DNA from: an uncultured Prevotellaceae bacterium
GTDB lineage: Bacteria; Bacteroidota; Bacteroidia; Bacteroidales; Bacteroidaceae
Length of the DNA: 64,000 nucleotides
Direction of reading: 5' to 3'
Assembly (NCBI GenBank): GCA_949295905.1
Contig: CASFNA010000006.1
Location: 62,001 to 126,000 of the forward strand
In this document: one piece after another, positions 34,499 through 42,067 of the stretch
Position numbering within the stretch: position 1 is the stretch's first letter
Layout of the letters: the number at the start of each line of letters is the position of its first letter
The notes under the pieces: model-generated
What the model saw: the letters and a program-made list of their open reading frames with translations, nothing else
The model's database searches: none
Told to the model about the DNA's origin: nothing
Program-made: the position numbers and the translations under genes

Positions 34499-34617
34499 AA
34501 TGCATAATTCATAATAGGCTTTTGCCAATTTTCGGTTCACAATATGGTTTGTTCACAACTAATAATGTACAATATGCTTTCGCCGATTATGAATTGTGCA
34601 TTATGAATTGTGAATTG
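34482..34617. repeat. AATTCATA-word palindrome spanning fmt end and mnmA start
   Basis: Left arm 34482-34515 and right arm 34586-34617 are imperfect reverse complements of AATTCATA / TTATGAATT units. The left arm encodes the first residues of MnmA, and the right arm the last residues of Fmt (NSQFIMHNS). So the repeat has become part of both proteins. Confidence 0.8.
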
Positions 34618-35579
34618 TCAATGTCCCTCATGCCGTTGAGGAACGCTTTTGCGTCCATCCTCTTTTTACCGCTAAGCTGTATTTCGTCCAATTGCAGCCA
34701 GCAGTCGGCGGTGGCGGCAAGCAGTTTCCCGTTGTACACCATCAATGTGCCTGCGCCCTTGCCGTTGCAAGGCATGTCGGTAAGGGTGGCCTTGTATATT
34801 TTGAGTACGGATGTTTTGCCGTTGCCGTCAGCCATGTTCGTCCATGCGCCGGGGTATGGGGAGAGCCCGCGGATGAAGTTGCGCACGCTGCGTGCCGTCA
34901 TGTTCCAGTCTATGAGGCACGTCTCCTTGAATATTTTGGGGGCGTTGTGCAGCTCGCGGCCGGTAGGCAGCATCTCGCTCTGCGGCATGGTGTCTACTTT
35001 GCCTCCGCCCTCAATTATTTTGTCGATGGTTTTCAGTGCTATGTCTGCGCCGAGCCTCATGAGGCCGTTGTACACGTCTTCCACGTTGTAGTCGTCTTTT
35101 ATTTCAAACGGCTCTTGCATGATGATGCGCCCCGTGTCGATGTCGTGGTCGAGGAAGAAGGTGGTCACTCCGGTTTGTGTCTCGCCGTTGATTATTGCCC
35201 AGTTGATTGGCGCCGCACCTCGGTATTGCGGCAGCAGGGCGGCGTGTACGTTGAACGTGCCGAAGCGCGGCATCGCCCATACCACTTCTGGCAACATGCG
35301 GAAGGCCACTACTACCTGAAGGTCGGCATGGTAGCTGCGCAGCTCTTCTACAAAAGTGGGGTCTTTCATCTTGACCGGCTGGAGCACGGGCAGGCCGTGC
35401 TCAACGGCGTATTGCTTGACGGCCGGCGGCTGGAGGGTGTCCTGATGGCGGCCTACGGGCTTGTCGGGCTGTGTCACCACGGCCACAACGTTATAGCCGC
35501 CTTCCACCAATCGGCGCAGGGTTTCGACGGCGAACTCCGGCGTACCCATGAAGATTATGCGTAAATCACTTTTTGTCAT
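34587..35579 (-). CDS. fmt: Methionyl-tRNA formyltransferase
   Basis: A 330-residue enzyme that formylates initiator Met-tRNA with 10-formyl-THF. Seen: RIIFMGTPEFAVETL, the hydrolase-type site NVHAALLPQYRGAAPINWA, FLDHDIDTGRI and the C-terminal OB domain. The last nine residues (NSQFIMHNS) come from an AT-rich repeat and are not expected in the family. It precedes mnmA on the same strand, 88 bases away, and both act on tRNA. Confidence 0.95.
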   Translation of the reverse strand: MTKSDLRIIFMGTPEFAVETLRRLVEGGYNVVAVVTQPDKPVGRHQDTLQPPAVKQYAVEHGLPVLQPVKMKDPTFVEELRSYHADLQVVVAFRMLPEVVWAMPRFGTFNVHAALLPQYRGAAPINWAIINGETQTGVTTFFLDHDIDTGRIIMQEPFEIKDDYNVEDVYNGLMRLGADIALKTIDKIIEGGGKVDTMPQSEMLPTGRELHNAPKIFKETCLIDWNMTARSVRNFIRGLSPYPGAWTNMADGNGKTSVLKIYKATLTDMPCNGKGAGTLMVYNGKLLAATADCWLQLDEIQLSGKKRMDAKAFLNGMRDIDNSQFIMHNS

Positions 35580-35595
35580 GTCGTTTGATTTTTTT

Positions 35596-35721
35596 AGTAA
35601 TGGAGAGAAGAAGTAGGGAGTAAAGGAGTAAGTAAATATGTTTTGTTGATTGGTTTAAGGTGGTAAGGCATTCCAATCTTCATTCCTTGCTCCTTTACTT
35701 CTTACTCCTTCTCTCCTTACT
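35596..35721. repeat. GGAGTAA-word palindrome between glmS and fmt
   Basis: Left arm 35596-35632 and right arm 35687-35721 are imperfect reverse complements made of GGAGAGAAG and GGAGTAA words. It fills most of the gap between the stop of glmS and the start of fmt. Confidence 0.8.
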
Positions 35722-35737
35722 CCTTATATTAAACTTC

Positions 35738-37588
35738 TCATTCCACCGTAACAGACTTTGCCAGGTTGCGCGGCTGGTCTACGTTCAGCCCCTTCTCCAC
35801 GGCCACGTGGTAGGCGATTAGCTGCAATGGTATGGCCGAGAGCAGTGGCGCGAGCGTGGCGAGTGTTGGCGGAACTTCCACCGTTGCCTCCGATATGTCG
35901 CTTACCGCCTTGTCGCCTTCGGTCACGATGGCGATTATGCGGCCGTTGCGGGCCTTTACCTCTTGGATGTTGCTTAGTATTTTCTTGTATAGCTGGTGGT
36001 GAGTGGCGATGAACACTACGGGCATATCCTCGTCAATCAGTGCTATCGGGCCGTGCTTCATCTCGGCCGCCGGGTAGCCCTCGGCGTGTATATAGCTTAT
36101 CTCCTTGAGCTTGAGCGCGCCTTCGAGAGCCACTGGGTAGTTGAAGCCGCGTCCCATGTAGAGAGCGTTCTCGGCGTAGGTCAGCGTGCGTGCTATCTCC
36201 TTTATCTCGCCGTCCTTGGCGAGCACGGCCTTTATTTTTCCGGGTATGGCGGCCAGTTCGGCTATGGTCTGCTCGTATTCCTCTTGTGTTATCGTGCCTT
36301 TATCGTGGGCGAGGGCGAGGGCGAAGAGTGTCAGCACGGTCACCTGGCCGGTGAAAGCCTTGGTCGAGGCTACGCCGATTTCAGGGCCTACGTGGATGTA
36401 TATGCCAGTATCTGACGCACGTGCGATGCTTGAGCCTACGGCATTGACTATGCCGAAGCACAATGCGTGGTTCTCCTTTGCCAGCTGGAAGGCGGCCAGC
36501 GTGTCGGCGGTCTCGCCGCTTTGCGATATGGCTATGACAACGTCGTCGGGCAGGATGACGGGGTTGCGGTAGCGGAACTCCGAGGCGTACTCCACCTCTA
36601 CGGGCACCTTGGCCCATTGCTCTATGAGCTGTTTGCCTATTAGTCCGGCGTGCCATGACGTGCCGCATGCTACGATTATGAACCTCCGTGCGCTTACAAG
36701 CTCGTCGCGGTGCAGATTGAGTGCGCTTAGCACTACGCGCCTCTCGTTCACAAGGAGGCGCCCCCTCATGCAGTCGGCCATGCAGCGGGGCTGGTCGTAG
36801 ATTTCTTTCAGCATGAAATGGTCGAAGCCGCCCTTCTCGAGAGACTCGAGGTCTATGTCAACTTCCTTGACATCATGTGTTATTTCCTTGTTGTCGAGGT
36901 TTCTTATTTCCATCTTGTGCCCCATGCGCAGCAGTGCCACCTCGTTATCGTTGAGGTAGACCATCTGCTTTGTGTAAGCTACGATGGGCACAGCGTCCGA
37001 CGCGATGAAGAACTCCTTGTCATCCTCGCCCACGCCGATTACAACGGGACTGCTCTTCCGTGCCACCACGATTTTGTTCGGATAGTCGCGGTCTACCACG
37101 GCTATGGCGTATGCGCCGACCACGCGCCGCAGTGCCATCACCACCGCGCCTTCAAGGTCTTTGCCGTATTCGCGCTGCATGAACTCGATGAGTTGCACCA
37201 GCACCTCGGTGTCGGTCGAGCTTTTGAACGTGAAGCCCTTGCCCGCAAGGTATTCTTTCAGGCTGGCGTAGTTCTCTATGATGCCGTTGTGCACGAGGGC
37301 GAGCCGTCCGCTCTGCGACACGTGCGGATGGGCGTTGACGGCCGAAGGCTCGCCGTGTGTGGCCCACCGCGTGTGGGCTATGCCTATGTGCCCGGTGGTG
37401 TCGCGCTGCGCGGCTATGGCTTCAAGGTTGCTTACCTTGCCTTTTTCCTTATATACGTTAAGCTCGTCTTTGTCGTTGATGAGTGCTACCCCGGCCGAGT
37501 CGTATCCGCGGTATTCCAGTCGTTTAAGCCCCTCTATGAGTATCGGGTAAGCCTCTCTCGGGCCTATATATCCTACTATTCCACACAT
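35738..37588 (-). CDS. glmS: Glutamine-fructose-6-phosphate aminotransferase (isomerising)
   Basis: A 616-residue enzyme making glucosamine-6-phosphate, the entry to peptidoglycan and LPS amino sugars. Seen: N-terminal nucleophile Cys2 in MCGIVGYIGPREAY, THTRWATHGEP as AHTRWATHGEP in the glutaminase domain, two SIS domains (CGTSWHAGLIGK, ISQSGETADTL), and the C-terminal PRNLAKSVTVE. The start is fixed by Cys2. A TATTTTTG element at 37674-37681 may belong to its promoter. No glmS ribozyme is seen upstream. Confidence 0.96.
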   Translation of the reverse strand: MCGIVGYIGPREAYPILIEGLKRLEYRGYDSAGVALINDKDELNVYKEKGKVSNLEAIAAQRDTTGHIGIAHTRWATHGEPSAVNAHPHVSQSGRLALVHNGIIENYASLKEYLAGKGFTFKSSTDTEVLVQLIEFMQREYGKDLEGAVVMALRRVVGAYAIAVVDRDYPNKIVVARKSSPVVIGVGEDDKEFFIASDAVPIVAYTKQMVYLNDNEVALLRMGHKMEIRNLDNKEITHDVKEVDIDLESLEKGGFDHFMLKEIYDQPRCMADCMRGRLLVNERRVVLSALNLHRDELVSARRFIIVACGTSWHAGLIGKQLIEQWAKVPVEVEYASEFRYRNPVILPDDVVIAISQSGETADTLAAFQLAKENHALCFGIVNAVGSSIARASDTGIYIHVGPEIGVASTKAFTGQVTVLTLFALALAHDKGTITQEEYEQTIAELAAIPGKIKAVLAKDGEIKEIARTLTYAENALYMGRGFNYPVALEGALKLKEISYIHAEGYPAAEMKHGPIALIDEDMPVVFIATHHQLYKKILSNIQEVKARNGRIIAIVTEGDKAVSDISEATVEVPPTLATLAPLLSAIPLQLIAYHVAVEKGLNVDQPRNLAKSVTVE

Positions 37589-37749
37589 AAATTCTATTCG
37601 TTTTTGCGTAAATCTGCCGCAGACGGAGTGAGGCTGGCGAGCCTGCAATGTCCTTTTTACGGCTTATTTTCTGCAAAAATAATAATTAAAAACGAGAATA
37701 TTGCGCGGAGTTGTCGCTTTTTTGCTAAATGCCTGAAAATCAACGGCTT

Positions 37750-37843
37750 TGCAATATGTCGTCTTTTGGTTTGCAAAAGGTGGCCTTTTAGCGTGTGAAA
37801 GACGGCCTTTGGCGTTGCGATTTGCCGTTTTTTGCAAAACCAT
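37750..37843. repeat. GC-core 22-base module array, locus H
   Basis: Four modules (AAAAGGTGGCCTTTT, GAAAGACGGCCTTT and weaker ones) in the gap 37589-37922 between glmS and the 314-residue protein gene; the terminator at 37855-37891 follows. Hairpins are weaker than at other loci. Confidence 0.75.
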
Positions 37844-37854
37844 CGGGCAAAAGT

Positions 37855-37891
37855 AAAGTCCGCGATGCAGGCTCGCAGCGTCGCGGACTTT
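37855..37891 (-). terminator. Terminator of the sigma operon
   Basis: AAAGTCCGCGA (37855-37865) pairs with 37881-37891, with a smaller inner hairpin. It is 31 bases after the stop of the 314-residue protein gene. Confidence 0.7.
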
Positions 37892-37922
37892 CGTCGGTTA
37901 TTTAATCAGAGAGTGTGTTATC

Positions 37923-38867
37923 TTATTTCTTGAGGCTCGACATGGCAATGTCTAACAGTCCTCTTATGTATGCGTCAAATTCCATTTTCTGCAATTCCCT
38001 CAAGCTGTCGGTGCAGAGTTTGCGCTCCTCGTTATTGAGGAGTTTGCCGTGCGAGCGGCACAGTTCCAATATTTTGTTTGTTAATACCGTCCTTATTTCT
38101 GTCTGATGGTTGCGTAGTGATTTTTTGAATGTCGTCCTAAGGCTGCCGAAACGCCTAAGGAAGTCGGTGCTTGTCTTTATATCGTTTATCTCCAATGTGT
38201 CGCTGTTTATTATTACGTATGTGCCATTTCCAAGTTCGCTTAGTTTGTCGAGGTTTTTCAGCTTGTCAAGTTCTTTCAGCTGCTCAAGACCGCTAAGGTC
38301 GATATTTCCAAGCGATGAAAGGTTGCCGTAGTATTTGTATTTCTTAACTTTCTGTGGGTTTGGGCCGTAGACAACATTTATTGAGCCACAGAACGTGTTA
38401 TCGTCCTTGTTCTCATACCACACTATTCCGTAGCAGTAGCGACGTAGGCTGTCTTGTCTGTCTTGCACGAGCATTACTCGGTAGTTCCTTTCTTTATGTA
38501 CGCCGAACGCTATAGTCTTGTCAAGTTTGCCTCCGTAGGCTATTGTGGTGAAGGTGTCGTCGCTTATTCCTGCGTCCCTGCTGTAAACATTGTAGGCAGT
38601 GCTTTTGTCCCTATTGAATGCGGTGAGCACATAGTTAAGTTCCTTTTTTTTGCTCATAGGCAGTTCGAAGGTATATTGGTCGCAGAACGATGAGACCTTG
38701 TTTTCCGGTCCGATGTTCTCCATGAAGTTGCTTGTGTGTATGTACTCTGCAAGGTTTTTGTTGCAGACAAAGTTATTGATAGCCTTTTTCAGGTTTTCCT
38801 GTGCGCTCATTGTTGTGGGCATCACTGCGTAGAGCAGCGTAATTGCCAGTAGTTTTATCGCTTTCAT
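37923..38867 (-). CDS. Exported protein of unknown function in a sigma-factor operon
   Basis: A 314-residue protein with signal peptide MKAIKLLAITLLYAVMPTTMSA and no further membrane helix; a Leu/Lys-rich segment (GLEQLKELDKLKNLDKLSEL) may form a helix or coiled coil, followed by NGTYVIINSDTLEIN. I do not recognise a family. It is the third gene of an operon after an ECF sigma factor and a membrane anti-sigma factor, with a 13-base gap, so it may be a periplasmic partner or a target of that system. The C-terminal half is basic and helical. Confidence 0.75.
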   Translation of the reverse strand: MKAIKLLAITLLYAVMPTTMSAQENLKKAINNFVCNKNLAEYIHTSNFMENIGPENKVSSFCDQYTFELPMSKKKELNYVLTAFNRDKSTAYNVYSRDAGISDDTFTTIAYGGKLDKTIAFGVHKERNYRVMLVQDRQDSLRRYCYGIVWYENKDDNTFCGSINVVYGPNPQKVKKYKYYGNLSSLGNIDLSGLEQLKELDKLKNLDKLSELGNGTYVIINSDTLEINDIKTSTDFLRRFGSLRTTFKKSLRNHQTEIRTVLTNKILELCRSHGKLLNNEERKLCTDSLRELQKMEFDAYIRGLLDIAMSSLKK

Positions 38868-38880
38868 ATTTGTATTGTTT

Positions 38881-39567
38881 TTAGTAATATTCTTCTTCCA
38901 CGTCGTAGCTTTCGAGAGCGGTAAGGTATAGCTCTATTCCCGTTTCGATGCGTTTGTAGTTGTTGTAAAGGCCGTTCAGTATTTCCTCTTGCTGTTTTTC
39001 GGTCTCCTTTATCTTCTCTTCGGCTATCATTTCTGCCGCCTCGATGGCAGAGTCAGTTTGCGTTTCGGCTATGTAAGTCTTGGGAGGCAGCGGTTTGTAG
39101 CGGTCAATCCTCGGTTTGCGCCGGCGTGCCTTTTTCATCGGAACAACGGTTGTAGCCGTGTCGGCTGTAAGTGTGTCGGGTGTAGTCGCCGGTTCGTTGC
39201 TCTCTTGGATGTGAGGCATGGCCGTGTTTTCTGCCATTTGTTGCGGCTCCGCTTTCGGCCATGCGACGAGCACGAGCAGGGCTATTGCCGCGGCGGCAGC
39301 TGCTATGAGGCAGACGGTTTTACGGGATAACTGGGAGGACTGGGAGTTTGGGGATGGCTGGGAGGAGTCTTGTCTGCCTGTCAACTTGTCTGCTTGTTGG
39401 CTTTCAAGAGGCATCCCCTCGTCAAACCATGCGAACATCTGCTTGTACGGCAGCAGGTTCTCGCCTACATCGTGGGTGCGGAAGTATTCGGCCAGTCGGC
39501 TTTCCTCTTCAAGTGAGGTTTGGCCGTCCATGAAGCGTTTGATAAGTGTGCGTATGTCTGTTTCCAT
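38881..39567 (-). CDS. Membrane anti-sigma factor (Bacteroidetes type)
   Basis: A 228-residue protein with one membrane helix (about 84-103, VCLIAAAAAAIALLVLVAW). The N-terminal cytoplasmic part (METDIRTLIKRFMDGQTSLE, EESRLAEYFR) resembles Bacteroidetes anti-sigma domains of the form 'hxxhhxGxTsxeEexxLxxYF'. The linker before the helix (residues 68-81, DSSQPSPNSQSSQL) is encoded by a C-rich array of 9-10 base units (39322-39366) like the one in the korB-korC gap. The periplasmic part ends in a coiled-coil-like stretch. Its gene starts four bases after the sigma gene stop, which supports the pairing. Confidence 0.75.
   Translation of the reverse strand: METDIRTLIKRFMDGQTSLEEESRLAEYFRTHDVGENLLPYKQMFAWFDEGMPLESQQADKLTGRQDSSQPSPNSQSSQLSRKTVCLIAAAAAAIALLVLVAWPKAEPQQMAENTAMPHIQESNEPATTPDTLTADTATTVVPMKKARRRKPRIDRYKPLPPKTYIAETQTDSAIEAAEMIAEEKIKETEKQQEEILNGLYNNYKRIETGIELYLTALESYDVEEEYY
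39322..39366. repeat. GGGA-type degenerate array inside the anti-sigma gene
   Basis: Four or five 9-10 base units (GGGATAACT, GGGAGGACT, GGGAGTTTG, GGGATGGCT, GGGAGGAG). On the minus strand it encodes the Ser/Pro/Gln linker of the anti-sigma factor. The first unit pair is shared with the array at 11708-11746. Confidence 0.6.
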
Positions 39568-39571
39568 AATA

Positions 39572-40061
39572 TTACCTTTCCCTTTTCTTAAACTCGTTCA
39601 ACATCTTTGCCCTTGCACGCGCGAGGATGGTAGATACCGATGTCCGCTCTACGCCCACGATGCGTGCTATTTCTTCGTGGCTCTTGCGCTCAACTTGTCT
39701 CAATCGCAGTATTTGGTACTCCGTTGACGGCAGCGAGGCAAGGCGTTCGGCGAGCCAGGCCATGTTCTCTTGGTCTTCCATTGCGCGGTCGGGGCTTGCC
39801 GTCGATGATGCTTCGGCCTGCGTCCAATGATATGGTGCGTCGTCGGCGGGTGCAGTCTATGGCGCGGTTGTGCGCTATGCACGAGGCCAGCTTTTCGGCG
39901 TGCGCCAGGCCGCGGATTTCAGTGCGCAGAGTCCATAGTTTCAGCATAGTTTCCTGCGCTATGTCCTCGGCCTCGTCGCCGCTGGCGGCGAAGGCGAGCG
40001 CCGTAGCGACGGCTCTTTGCCTGATGCGTGTGGCTATATGTTCAAACTCTGCCTGTTCCAT
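39572..40061 (-). pseudogene. ECF sigma factor gene interrupted by a frameshift
   Basis: The region codes an ECF-type RNA polymerase sigma factor in two frames. Sigma-2 is in the first frame from MEQAEFEHIATRIRQRAVAT, with GDEAEDIAQETMLKLWTLR and HNRAIDCTRRRR. Sigma-4 is in another frame: LASLPSTEYQILRLRQVERK, SHEEIARIVGVERTSVSTIL. The second frame is closed by TAG just upstream (about 39859), so the shift lies between about 39797 and 39859, probably near the CGTCGTCGGCGGG stretch. The full span is 490 bases, one more than 163 codons. A one-base insertion would explain it: mutation, sequence error, or less likely programmed slippage. The linker in the second frame (DAPYHWTQAEASSTAS) looks natural. 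Confidence 0.8.
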
Positions 40062-40104
40062 TGTTGCCTTTCTGAACAATAAACGGATAAGTACGTGAAA
40101 ACAA

Positions 40105-40139
40105 AACAGGCTTTAATCTTTTTTAAGATAAAGCCTGTT
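40105..40139. terminator. Hairpin in the sigma-GtrA divergent gap
   Basis: AACAGGCTTTA (40105-40115) pairs with TAAAGCCTGTT (40129-40139), with further pairing around a bulge. It looks like a terminator but stands in a divergent gap, so it may be a leader attenuator for the sigma operon or a relic. Confidence 0.45.
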
Positions 40140-40143
40140 ATAT

Positions 40144-40174
40144 TTTGATTTATGGTTTGTTTGTGCTAATTTTG
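40144..40174 (+). promoter_or_regulatory. Predicted promoter of the GtrA gene
   Basis: TTTG (40144-40147), 19 bases, TAATTTTG (40167-40174): a perfect match to the Bacteroidetes consensus, 24 bases before the ATG. Confidence 0.65.
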
Positions 40175-40197
40175 CAGCGACCAAACTGCTGGAAGGT

Positions 40198-40578
40198 ATG
40201 CTGTTTTCGCGTGAAACGTTTTTCGAGCTTGTGCGCTTCGGCGTAGTAGGCGTTGTGGCTACGGCTTTGCATTACGGCGTTTACTGGCTGTTGCACGGCG
40301 TGATGGATGTCAACGTGGCGTACACTTTTGGATATTTGGTAAGCTTTGTTGCCAATTATGTGCTCTCGGCGCGCTTCACTTTCCGCAAGAAAAAGTCGGT
40401 GAAGAACGGCCTCGGCTTCGCCTGCGCCCATCTGTTCAACTATCTTTTGCAAATCAGCCTGCTCAATTTCTTTATATGGCTGGGCGTAAGCAAGGTGCTT
40501 GCCCCTGTGCCGGTGTATTGCGTCGCGATACCTACCAATTTCCTGATAGTGAGGTTTGTGTTCAGAAAACTTGGCTGA
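40198..40578 (+). CDS. GtrA family membrane protein
   Basis: A 126-residue inner-membrane protein with four hydrophobic segments. GtrA features: ELVRFGVVGVVATALHYGVY at the start and FLVRFVFRK-like ending (TNFLIVRFVFRKLG), plus NYVLSARFTFRKKKS in the middle. GtrA proteins help flip or transfer polyprenyl-linked sugars (shown for O-antigen glucosylation). It is a single gene, convergent with the GH8 gene with only eight bases between stops. Confidence 0.88.
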   Translation: MLFSRETFFELVRFGVVGVVATALHYGVYWLLHGVMDVNVAYTFGYLVSFVANYVLSARFTFRKKKSVKNGLGFACAHLFNYLLQISLLNFFIWLGVSKVLAPVPVYCVAIPTNFLIVRFVFRKLG

Positions 40579-40586
40579 CAGACGGT

Positions 40587-41831
40587 TCAGTAAATCCTGA
40601 ACCGTCCCGAAACGTGGAGCATCGACATCATGTAGACCATGCCGCTGTAATAGCGGAACTCGCCAGTCGGTGCCTTGGTGTTCCACAACCGCTCTACATA
40701 TTCTTTCGCCAAGGCTTTGTCTTCAAGGCAGAACGCGCCGACGGCGTTAGCCCCGGCCATGCCTTCGGAGTAGCCCCCGGTGGGCGATGTGCCGTCAAGG
40801 TTGAACTGTCCGTGCTTGAATCCGTCCTCTTTGAAAAATCTTAGCAGGCGTGTCATCATGTCGGTCTGGCGCTTGCAGTCTTTTCCGAACCAGTTGTAGT
40901 CCATGCCGATGTTCATCGCGCAGCGTATTGCGTCGTATTGATAGCGTCGTGCGTCGTAGTCGTTTTTCCAATCCGGCTGGAACGGCTCACCTTTGAATGT
41001 TGAATAGTCGGGGAAAAGGCCTGTAACGGGATGTGACGATGCGGCCAATAAGTCCCTGGCCGCGTCGGGGGTATGTGTCCAGAAGTCTTTGTTAGTGTCA
41101 GACCACCTGACCCATAGCTCGAAGAATGCCGGCAGGTTGTAAGACGGGTCTGTGTGCAGGCGTAAGCTTTCATGTGGAACGAAGCAGACAAGTTTTGTCG
41201 CCGCGTCGAAAATGTTGTAAACGCCTTGAGAACCGTCTTTTGACATTACGTCTTTCAGTATTTTCTGCGCTTCGCGCCCGTAGTTGTATGTACCGTCGTC
41301 ACCCCAGCGGTGGGAAGCGAAGAAGAGTGACGTGATAAAGTAGATTTCGCCGTCGGTAGCGCAGCTCGGTTCTCCGCCGATTTTGCTGCCGTCTGTGTTG
41401 CATTGCCATGCGAAATATCCCTTCCAGCGTCCGGACTTATAGAGCATGTGCGTCTTCGCCCAACGCCAAATCTTGTCAAACTCTGCTCTCTTGTTCATCT
41501 GTACGCATATCATCATGCCGTAAGACATGCCCTCGGTCCTTACGTCGTGGCTGCCGGTATCGTAGATGTAGGCCGTGCTGTCGCTGTCTTCAAAATAAAC
41601 TTTGGTGTCTTCGTCAACGAAAAAGTGCTTCCATATCTGCGCCAGCCGTTCGTCAGTCTGGCTTTGGGTTACGCCAAGATATTCGTTGAAAAGGTTTCTG
41701 TACACACCCGTGTAGAATGCTCCTTTACTTTCGTTTGTGGCGGATGTGGGTGCTTCCGCCTTGGTTTCGCACATTGTTCCGCCGTAAAAAAGCATGCAAG
41801 CCAATGTGAAAATAATGTTCTGAAGTTTCAT
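40587..41831 (-). CDS. Glycoside hydrolase family 8, probably reducing-end xylose-releasing
   Basis: A 414-residue secreted enzyme. GH8 features: DVRTEGMSYGMMICVQMNKR with the catalytic acid E100, FDKIWRWAKTHM, GYFAWQCNTDGSKIGGEPSC and ATDGEIYFITSLFFASHRWG. The resemblance is to reducing-end xylose-releasing exo-oligoxylanases (Rex), which trim xylo-oligosaccharides. The N terminus is a signal peptide; the sequence GGTMCETKAE suggests Cys21 could be lipidated, with acidic residues after it as in exposed Bacteroidetes lipoproteins, but the lipobox is not standard. It stands alone with no transporter genes. Confidence 0.9.
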   Translation of the reverse strand: MKLQNIIFTLACMLFYGGTMCETKAEAPTSATNESKGAFYTGVYRNLFNEYLGVTQSQTDERLAQIWKHFFVDEDTKVYFEDSDSTAYIYDTGSHDVRTEGMSYGMMICVQMNKRAEFDKIWRWAKTHMLYKSGRWKGYFAWQCNTDGSKIGGEPSCATDGEIYFITSLFFASHRWGDDGTYNYGREAQKILKDVMSKDGSQGVYNIFDAATKLVCFVPHESLRLHTDPSYNLPAFFELWVRWSDTNKDFWTHTPDAARDLLAASSHPVTGLFPDYSTFKGEPFQPDWKNDYDARRYQYDAIRCAMNIGMDYNWFGKDCKRQTDMMTRLLRFFKEDGFKHGQFNLDGTSPTGGYSEGMAGANAVGAFCLEDKALAKEYVERLWNTKAPTGEFRYYSGMVYMMSMLHVSGRFRIY

Positions 41832-41883
41832 GTTTGTCGTTTTGTTGTTTTTCAGTTATATACATTGTGTGTTGAAACTTCTG

Positions 41884-41891
41884 CAAATATA
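41884..41891 (-). promoter_or_regulatory. -7 element of the GH8 gene
   Basis: TATATTTG on the minus strand, 53 bases upstream of the ATG; no good -33 element. Other than this, nothing is seen in the gap up to the terminator at 42004. Confidence 0.4.
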
Positions 41892-42003
41892 GTATTTTTA
41901 ATGTATTTGCCAGGCGTCTTGATGCTTTTAAGTATTGTGAATGTGACAAATAGACACGCATTTAAGACAATCAAAAATACCTGCGTGCGCATGGCAAAAA
42001 GAA

Positions 42004-42047
42004 AACGGACGCGGCGTAGTCATTAAACAGTTCTTGCCGCGTCCGTT
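42004..42047 (-). terminator. Terminator of the rfbA-kinase-HAD operon
   Basis: AACGGACGCGGC (42004-42015) and GCCGCGTCCGTT (42036-42047) make a perfect 12-bp stem. It lies 21 bases after the stop of the HAD gene. Confidence 0.75.
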
Positions 42048-42067
42048 ATGGTGTGTTTGCCGTCAGG

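Noticed and set aside
25412..35676. Shared word AAGGCATTCCAA in the trmD-HIT gap and the glmS-fmt gap
   Set aside because: Only 12 bases are shared and the contexts differ; this could be chance.
37589..37750. glmS ribozyme upstream of glmS
   Set aside because: The region holds a simple promoter-like element and no recognisable ribozyme core; such ribozymes are typical of Firmicutes.
39690..40079. Programmed ribosomal frameshifting in the sigma gene
   Set aside because: No classical slippery heptamer with a downstream structure was seen at the join; mutation or sequence error is simpler.
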